From NCBI GenBank assembly GCA_023382655.1, contig JAHDWK010000017.1, positions 79,203 to 143,202 of the forward strand: a DNA stretch of 64,000 bases, given 5' to 3'. The position numbers were made by a program, and so were the translations under genes. Positions 60,201 to 64,000 of this stretch are shown here, piece after piece. Every line of letters starts with the position of its first letter. The first letter of the stretch is position 1. The notes under the pieces are model-generated. The model had not been told where the DNA came from. It did no database searches and saw nothing but the letters and a program-made list of their open reading frames with translations. Source of the DNA: Anaerolineae bacterium (GTDB lineage: Bacteria > Chloroflexota > Anaerolineae > Promineifilales > Promineifilaceae).

Positions 60201-63071
60201 CTTCACAAAAAGTCCACCTGCCGCCACCACTGACCAGACGCCCAGATAAGCCCAACCTGCCTGGTAACGCGACCAGGCATAAACCAGCAGGCCACCACCC
60301 AAAAATAGCTGCGACAGGGCTACCCACACAAGGTCTGGCTCGGCTACGCTGAGGGCCAATAAGGTGTTCACGGCCGTTAACCATACCGTCAACACCAGCG
60401 CCACCTGCTGCAAATGCACCAGCCGTTCACCCCGCTGCCAGGACCACCCCTCGGCCGCCACAAAATAGGCGGCTATGATGAGCGCCATCACCGGATTTGC
60501 CTGTTCTTCCGGCAGGCCCCAGGCGTTGAGCAGCAGCGCCGCCCCGGCGGGCAAAAACAGGCCGCCCACCCACAGCCAGCGCCGGTTGTGCAGCACCGCG
60601 GCGGCCACAAAATAAAAGACCGCCAGCAGCCATAAAACAAGCCCCACCGTCCATTGCCGCTGGCTCAGAAAAGCGGAGGCCAGGGCCATGAAGGCGCTGA
60701 GATGGGCGGCTGTTTGCCAGGCACGGCCGTAGGCCCATTGCCGCCGCCGCACCCAGATGCTCACGACCAACAAGGTGTAGGTCACGGCCGTGTACATCAA
60801 GGGCAGCAGCGGTGAAACAGGACGGTCCGGCGACCACAAAAACCAGACCCAGGGCACTACCGCCAGCGCCGCCCCCCAATGAAACAGCGTGGTTTGCCAG
60901 CGGGCTAGCCGCCGGTGCGCCAGCAGTGCCCACACACCCGCCGTCTGCCCATGCGCCAGATACGCCAGCCACACATTCACGCCTATCCAATTCACCAGGG
61001 CATAATTAAGCAACTGCCGGTCATACAAAAGCAGTGGCGGCAGGATGGATAATGCGGCTAACAGATAGGCCGCGCCAAAGAGAGGGACTGCGAATTGAGA
61101 GATTGAGAGACCTGTCCTGAGCCTTGTCGAAGAATTGGGAGATTGGTCAGCGCCCAATCTCTTAATCTCCCAATCTCCCAATTTCACCCCCGCAACGATG
61201 TGCAAAATCGCCAGCAGCGCCCAGGGCAAAATGAGTTCGGCAGGGGCTGCACCACGGCCACCCTGCCAGGCCGCCGACGCTGTCAGCAGGAAAAGGCTCA
61301 TGCCCCACAGGGCACGGGGCTGCTGCCAGAGGATGCCCGTCAGCACCATCACCCCCGCCAGCAGCAAATGGGTCAACGCCGCCGCCTGTACCGCCTGTAA
61401 TGACCACATGGCCGTGACCACTCCCAAAATGACCGCCGCCCGCAGCAGGATACGGCCGTACACCGCCATCTCTGCCTGGCGCTGCCAGCGCCTGCCTATC
61501 AGCAAGTAAATGGGCAACAGCAGCGCCCAACCGGGGGCCACCCAGGCGGGCGCAATGCCTCTGGGAATGAACAAGACACGGGCCGTCAGCCAGACAGCCA
61601 CCGGGAAAACGAAGGCAATAGCCCAGGCCAGGGTACGCAGCCGGATACGCCGCAGCATCAAGACAAACACCAGACCACCTAACCACCAATCCACCGCCAG
61701 CGCCGTGTGGAATATACGCCCGCGTCCATCGCCCAGGAAGCCCCAGCCCAGTCCCACCAGCAAGGTGGGCACGGTCAACACCAGCGCCATCTGGCCGAAC
61801 GGCCGGGCCAGGAATTGCCATTTGCCCGCTCTGGGATGCAGCCATTCGCCTACCAGCACCAGGGCAACGGCCGTGACCATCACTCCTGTCTGCCACCATG
61901 CCTGGTTCACTCCGGCCAGATTGAGCAAGGAGACCAACAAACTACCCGCCGCCAGCCCGATGAGATAGCCGAAGAAGGGCGCTTGCAGCCAGACGGCCGT
62001 AGCCAGATAGGCCACCAGGCAAACTAGCGAGGCGACTAACCAGATGAGCGGCCAGCTATCGGGCGGGAAACCATCTGACAGATAAAAGGCGTAAAAATCC
62101 AGCGGCACCAGCAGCGACGCTACGGCGATGAGGGCGATGCCGGAACCGCGCAACTGCATTTGCTGATACACATACCAGCCCAGGCCGTAGAACACGGCCG
62201 TGAAGCCACCCAAAAAAGCTATCTGCACAGCGGGTGTAAAGGTGCCCCAATTCCAGACGACCCAGGAGATACCGGCGGCAAACAGCAGCATCACCCCCAG
62301 GAACAAAACTGCCTGTAAGGTACGCTCGGAGAGCAGCGTCTCCCACACGCGGTCCCAGGTGAGCGCCGGGCGGCGGAAACGCCCGGGGGCAGCTGTGGTC
62401 GCAACATCCAGTTCGTCCGGCGATTTTTCTTTGGTCGGTTGTGGTGAGGGACGCGGTGGCGAAACCGAAGGGGTTTTGGGCCGTGCTACTAATCCGGCTT
62501 CTATGGCCAATGCTTCCATTTCGGCAGCCAATTGGCGTTCAATCACACGGTAAGCATAGGCGGGCATCAGATTGAGGTTAAAAAGATGGTCGGCTATCTT
62601 TTGTACATGTTGTTTCTGGGCCAACTGTTGCCGGGCCGCTGCCTGACTATTAATTGGCGGCGGCGTGGGTGGCGCATCTATCAGTTGTTCTTGCAGCGCG
62701 CCAACCTGGCTATGAGCGTTCAGGATGGTTTGCTCGGCGGTGGTTTTGTTGATCCAACCACTGCGCTGCCACTGGGCAACGGCCGTAATGACAACCCGCC
62801 AGGAAGCGATTTTGGCAGTGAGTTCGGCGGCGGCTACGGCCGTGAGTGGTTCCCGCAGTCCCAATTCCACTTCCACCCGGCGGCGTTCCTTCTCATAACG
62901 CTCTTGTAAACCACGCACCGCCACAGAGAGATGTGACCAGGTAGCCATCTCGTCCAGCAGAAACGTCAGGTTGGAAAACCGCACCAGCACCTGCGCATCG
63001 CCGGTAAAGTCACAGTGGGCACAGGGGGCGCATATGTCAAAGTCTGTTGAGTTACATTTGGGACAATGCAT
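57285..63071 (-). CDS. giant multi-pass membrane protein with N-terminal zinc ribbon
   Basis: A 1,928-residue protein. The N-terminus is C-P-K-C...C-A-H-C, a probable zinc ribbon (Cys 3, 6, 17, 20). A helical cytoplasmic region of about 240 residues with a P-rich linker follows, then some 1,600 residues of nearly continuous hydrophobic helices, several dozen, rich in W, L and A. Actinobacterial SCO7613-type membrane proteins are the closest comparison I can offer; no transport or enzyme motif is visible. It carries one in-frame 95-bp intergenic-type repeat (61092-61186). GGAGG is 5 nt before ATG 63071; the frame extends 39 codons farther but looks untranslated. Confidence 0.75.
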   Translation of the reverse strand: MHCPKCNSTDFDICAPCAHCDFTGDAQVLVRFSNLTFLLDEMATWSHLSVAVRGLQERYEKERRRVEVELGLREPLTAVAAAELTAKIASWRVVITAVAQWQRSGWINKTTAEQTILNAHSQVGALQEQLIDAPPTPPPINSQAAARQQLAQKQHVQKIADHLFNLNLMPAYAYRVIERQLAAEMEALAIEAGLVARPKTPSVSPPRPSPQPTKEKSPDELDVATTAAPGRFRRPALTWDRVWETLLSERTLQAVLFLGVMLLFAAGISWVVWNWGTFTPAVQIAFLGGFTAVFYGLGWYVYQQMQLRGSGIALIAVASLLVPLDFYAFYLSDGFPPDSWPLIWLVASLVCLVAYLATAVWLQAPFFGYLIGLAAGSLLVSLLNLAGVNQAWWQTGVMVTAVALVLVGEWLHPRAGKWQFLARPFGQMALVLTVPTLLVGLGWGFLGDGRGRIFHTALAVDWWLGGLVFVLMLRRIRLRTLAWAIAFVFPVAVWLTARVLFIPRGIAPAWVAPGWALLLPIYLLIGRRWQRQAEMAVYGRILLRAAVILGVVTAMWSLQAVQAAALTHLLLAGVMVLTGILWQQPRALWGMSLFLLTASAAWQGGRGAAPAELILPWALLAILHIVAGVKLGDWEIKRLGADQSPNSSTRLRTGLSISQFAVPLFGAAYLLAALSILPPLLLYDRQLLNYALVNWIGVNVWLAYLAHGQTAGVWALLAHRRLARWQTTLFHWGAALAVVPWVWFLWSPDRPVSPLLPLMYTAVTYTLLVVSIWVRRRQWAYGRAWQTAAHLSAFMALASAFLSQRQWTVGLVLWLLAVFYFVAAAVLHNRRWLWVGGLFLPAGAALLLNAWGLPEEQANPVMALIIAAYFVAAEGWSWQRGERLVHLQQVALVLTVWLTAVNTLLALSVAEPDLVWVALSQLFLGGGLLVYAWSRYQAGWAYLGVWSVVAAGGLFVKIYSRGSGRSAVLAALLAIGLILTERLLYGLMQQGGGIWRPIWRLYQRPLIHTGWLVSVGVIGLALVRNLFLLGGGVTQQTWSIVALLLLVGLYTLAARLYRQERFGWLAAVLILAPWTLLIGRGWYLWPSPMLRWYGLNWMVLALALLAVGILLKWRLGPGWWSRPPLLVAHLIAPVALLWGCWNAWVSASAVTLGLIFYGTAVWMDAHFREKTKPPSARFLYPLLFLLPLWAVYGLVWLWPGWTWTAVGLLTLAFALPLLAMGRWISWRVPGYRLPFYIMAYGTAVVGTLLVTGDRPVLIGALLFDTALAVLSVWLFREPRWWYPGAVTFPLAGAFLLAELGIYDEFAYGWLFISLSGLYLALAGLLTRRGLAVYTPPLLVMLFVWSIIGLVLSNETRMGTFVGYGLAACIWAATAVWQRWPVVYHLAVAFTAVSYLVALDLMGAREVTVGLALWPGILAALVLARWLDAHWGAEPDLIETEKMGRLRMIATLWQSSGPLHFLQWWGWSLYVAALVGVVASAGLVLTSAGWWPRVLLAGTAVFTYYLFRFRRQVWLLLAWGWLQLTWLAVIRWFGWTDMPGQVALAFLPMTLLTAVVALTLQKAGGEAPCFLGARGGWARPLYLLLVVNVAAGQVLAVAAGGAGTAVTLTHVLLLAVLATVWLDNWLALVTLSLGVLALAQLMAWLHIPFPQSLPFFALLALVYGVPGGWLRLWPYKTIDLSLNLPITPTLPYVWTWPLYLGGWVLSVAALVVAFNDFLGSFMLFDWIVDSGTPVADIQAWLLTLALAGLFYLTAALVERWRWLGYGAVLLLLGAWSGWLYFLSGRQELQLYAIPAGFYLLGVGWAEWNWGSRGLARWIDRAALLLLFGSAFWQSFGPYGGVYALVMIGEGLLVAWFGSMRRLRRLLYGGMGGVMTAVAGQLVEPLLAANTYVLLLLGAFLVAVGIALERRLDKVRGFSKEVRALLEHWE
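61092..61186. repeat. intergenic-type repeat inserted in frame in the giant membrane-protein gene
   Basis: Tandem GAGATTGA/GGGAGATTGG units and their complements flank a CTTCGACAAGGCTCAGG core. The block encodes about 31 polar residues (for example S-P-N-S-S-T-R-L-R-T-G) in a protein otherwise made of hydrophobic helices. The frame is kept on both sides. Confidence 0.75.
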
Positions 63072-63270
63072 AACAACCTCCGCCAGCATCATAACAAAGT
63101 GGCTCTCCCTTATACAACACCATATGTGCCCAAAACGGGACACCTGAGTGCTTGTCTTGTTATTGTAGTTGGCGTTAGACTGGCTCACCCGCCGTTTGTG
63201 TAACGATCAGGCAACATTCGGTGAGAGGGTGAGAGGAAAGAACTTCGCGCTTCTTCGCGTCCTTCGCGGA

Positions 63271-63540
63271 TCACCTTTCGCCGAAACGGAAGGTGGCGAC
63301 TTCTTGTTGTAGGGTGGTTTTGGTTTCGGGGGGAATCATGTTCCAGGGGATGTGGTGGACTGCGCCATAGAGGGCGTACAACAGATTCAAACTGGCTCTG
63401 GGCTGACGGGCCTTCACCAGGCAATACGCTTCCACCACTCCCACTTCCATTAGCTCTGCCTGTGTATGAATGCCAATCTCCGCCAACCACTTTGCCGAAG
63501 TTGGCCCTAGATTGAGTAAATTTGTGATTTGTTCAGTCAC
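63271..63540 (-). CDS. TfoX C-terminal domain protein
   Basis: An 89-residue protein equal to the C-terminal domain of TfoX/Sxy: L-L-N-L-G-P-T-S-A-K-W-L-A-E-I-G-I-H-T, V-E-A-Y-x-x-V-K and S-L-N-L-L-Y-A-L-Y-G-A-V. The N-terminal TfoX domain is absent; stand-alone forms are common. In gamma-proteobacteria TfoX promotes competence genes, but that role should not be assumed here. Its GTG start overlaps the stop of the upstream gene (GTGA). A GCGAAGGACGCGAAG-type repeat follows its stop. Confidence 0.85.
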   Translation of the reverse strand: MTEQITNLLNLGPTSAKWLAEIGIHTQAELMEVGVVEAYCLVKARQPRASLNLLYALYGAVHHIPWNMIPPETKTTLQQEVATFRFGER

Positions 63541-63944
63541 GACCTTTTGTTTGCCAAATAGTCTAACAAATTTAACTGAAAATTTGAACCATCCTCAAAT
63601 ACGTAGATTGGTAAAATAGGTATACTTTTGTTATCAGTATGAAACACTAGAAATCTTCCGAGAGAAACTGTTTCATCTTTAGTAAGGTCAGATACTTCAC
63701 AAAAGGCAATAGAACTTATATCTGGATGTTTGTCAAACAATCTCCGTTTGACTTCATTTATCAACTTATCCACTTCAGGGTAGTACATAAAGACAAGATC
63801 AATTGTCAGGAATATAATAATGAGCCGAAATAAGTTCTTTGGTACGGCCTCCCTTTTCAATCTATCCCTAATCTGTCGCTGGGCTTCTGAACAAATCCCT
63901 TCTATAGATTTCCAGTTTACTCCTAGATATGAGTTCGATTTCAA
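63537..63944 (-). CDS. AT-rich protein of unknown function
   Basis: A 135-residue protein starting at TTG (63944), the only plausible initiator before an in-frame stop. One hydrophobic stretch lies near residues 42-56 (F-R-L-I-I-I-F-L-T-I-D-L-V-F-M-Y). I recognise no family. It is much richer in AT than the rest of the window and has no ACGGCCGT. It overlaps the TfoX-domain gene by 4 bp, indicating coupling. It may be the C-terminal part of a longer or broken gene. Confidence 0.55.
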   Translation of the reverse strand: MKSNSYLGVNWKSIEGICSEAQRQIRDRLKREAVPKNLFRLIIIFLTIDLVFMYYPEVDKLINEVKRRLFDKHPDISSIAFCEVSDLTKDETVSLGRFLVFHTDNKSIPILPIYVFEDGSNFQLNLLDYLANKRS

Positions 63945-64000
63945 TATAATTAACTCAAGTTGCTACCTTAAAGGGCATGGTTGATGCTTAAGCCCAAAAC

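Noticed and set aside
1..64000. Prophage, integrative element or intact insertion sequence
   Set aside because: No integrase, transposase, capsid or conjugation gene and no tRNA-flanked attachment site was found.

Overview
The window looks like a chromosomal segment from a member of the Chloroflexota, most likely an Anaerolineae-type filamentous bacterium. This is inferred from gene content: TP-rich lipoprotein linkers, XRE/NB-ARC/TPR and MalT-like giant regulators, a DUF385 deazaflavin-type protein, a DUF6391-like protein, a GH94/GH3/GH16 sugar locus and a very large multi-pass membrane protein. The DNA is GC-rich and crowded with the 8-bp palindrome ACGGCCGT, in genes and between them. Many kinds of short intergenic hairpin repeat sit against gene ends. 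There is no rRNA, tRNA, CRISPR array, phage or intact insertion sequence that I can see.

Layout. 1-4.7 kb: a truncated and a complete GAF histidine kinase, a diheme cytochrome c and a NarL-type response regulator. 4.7-13.7 kb (minus strand): an XRE/NB-ARC/TPR regulator, a secreted beta-helix protein, a flavin amine oxidase, a TauE/SafE exporter, DNA polymerase III delta and a DUF6391-like protein. 13.9-28.6 kb (minus strand): a sugar-utilisation locus reading LacI regulator, ROK kinase, sugar-binding lipoprotein, two permeases, a clan GH-A lipoprotein, a GH3 lipoprotein and two GH94 phosphorylases. A TTGACA-17-TATAGT promoter with a perfect palindromic operator at its start site precedes the regulator.

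28.6-40.4 kb: an esterase, an orphan Pycsar-effector-like membrane protein (PycTM/DUF5706), a lipoprotein, YchF, a DUF4258/YgiT-like pair between two 112-bp direct repeats, an HD protein, a beta-propeller protein, a second GH3 enzyme with a PA14 insert, a GH16 beta-glucanase lipoprotein and a DUF429 protein. The glycosidases on both strands fit one diet: beta-glucan is cut outside the cell, oligosaccharides enter by the ABC importer (no ATPase gene is present) and are split by phosphorolysis to sugar-1-phosphate plus free sugar, which the ROK kinase could phosphorylate.

40.5-52.5 kb: an M42 peptidase, acetyltransferases, a tandem DJ-1/PfpI protein, a lipoprotein fused in frame to an acetyltransferase, a MalT-like regulator, an MFS transporter overlapping an acyl-CoA dehydrogenase, and a URO-D family protein followed by a GlcF-like iron-sulfur protein. 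52.5-64 kb (minus strand): a tight run of a small membrane protein, DUF385 protein, FecR-domain protein, acylphosphatase, PyrD, an unknown anchored protein, a 1,928-residue membrane protein with an N-terminal zinc ribbon, a lone TfoX C-terminal domain and an AT-rich unknown gene at the edge.
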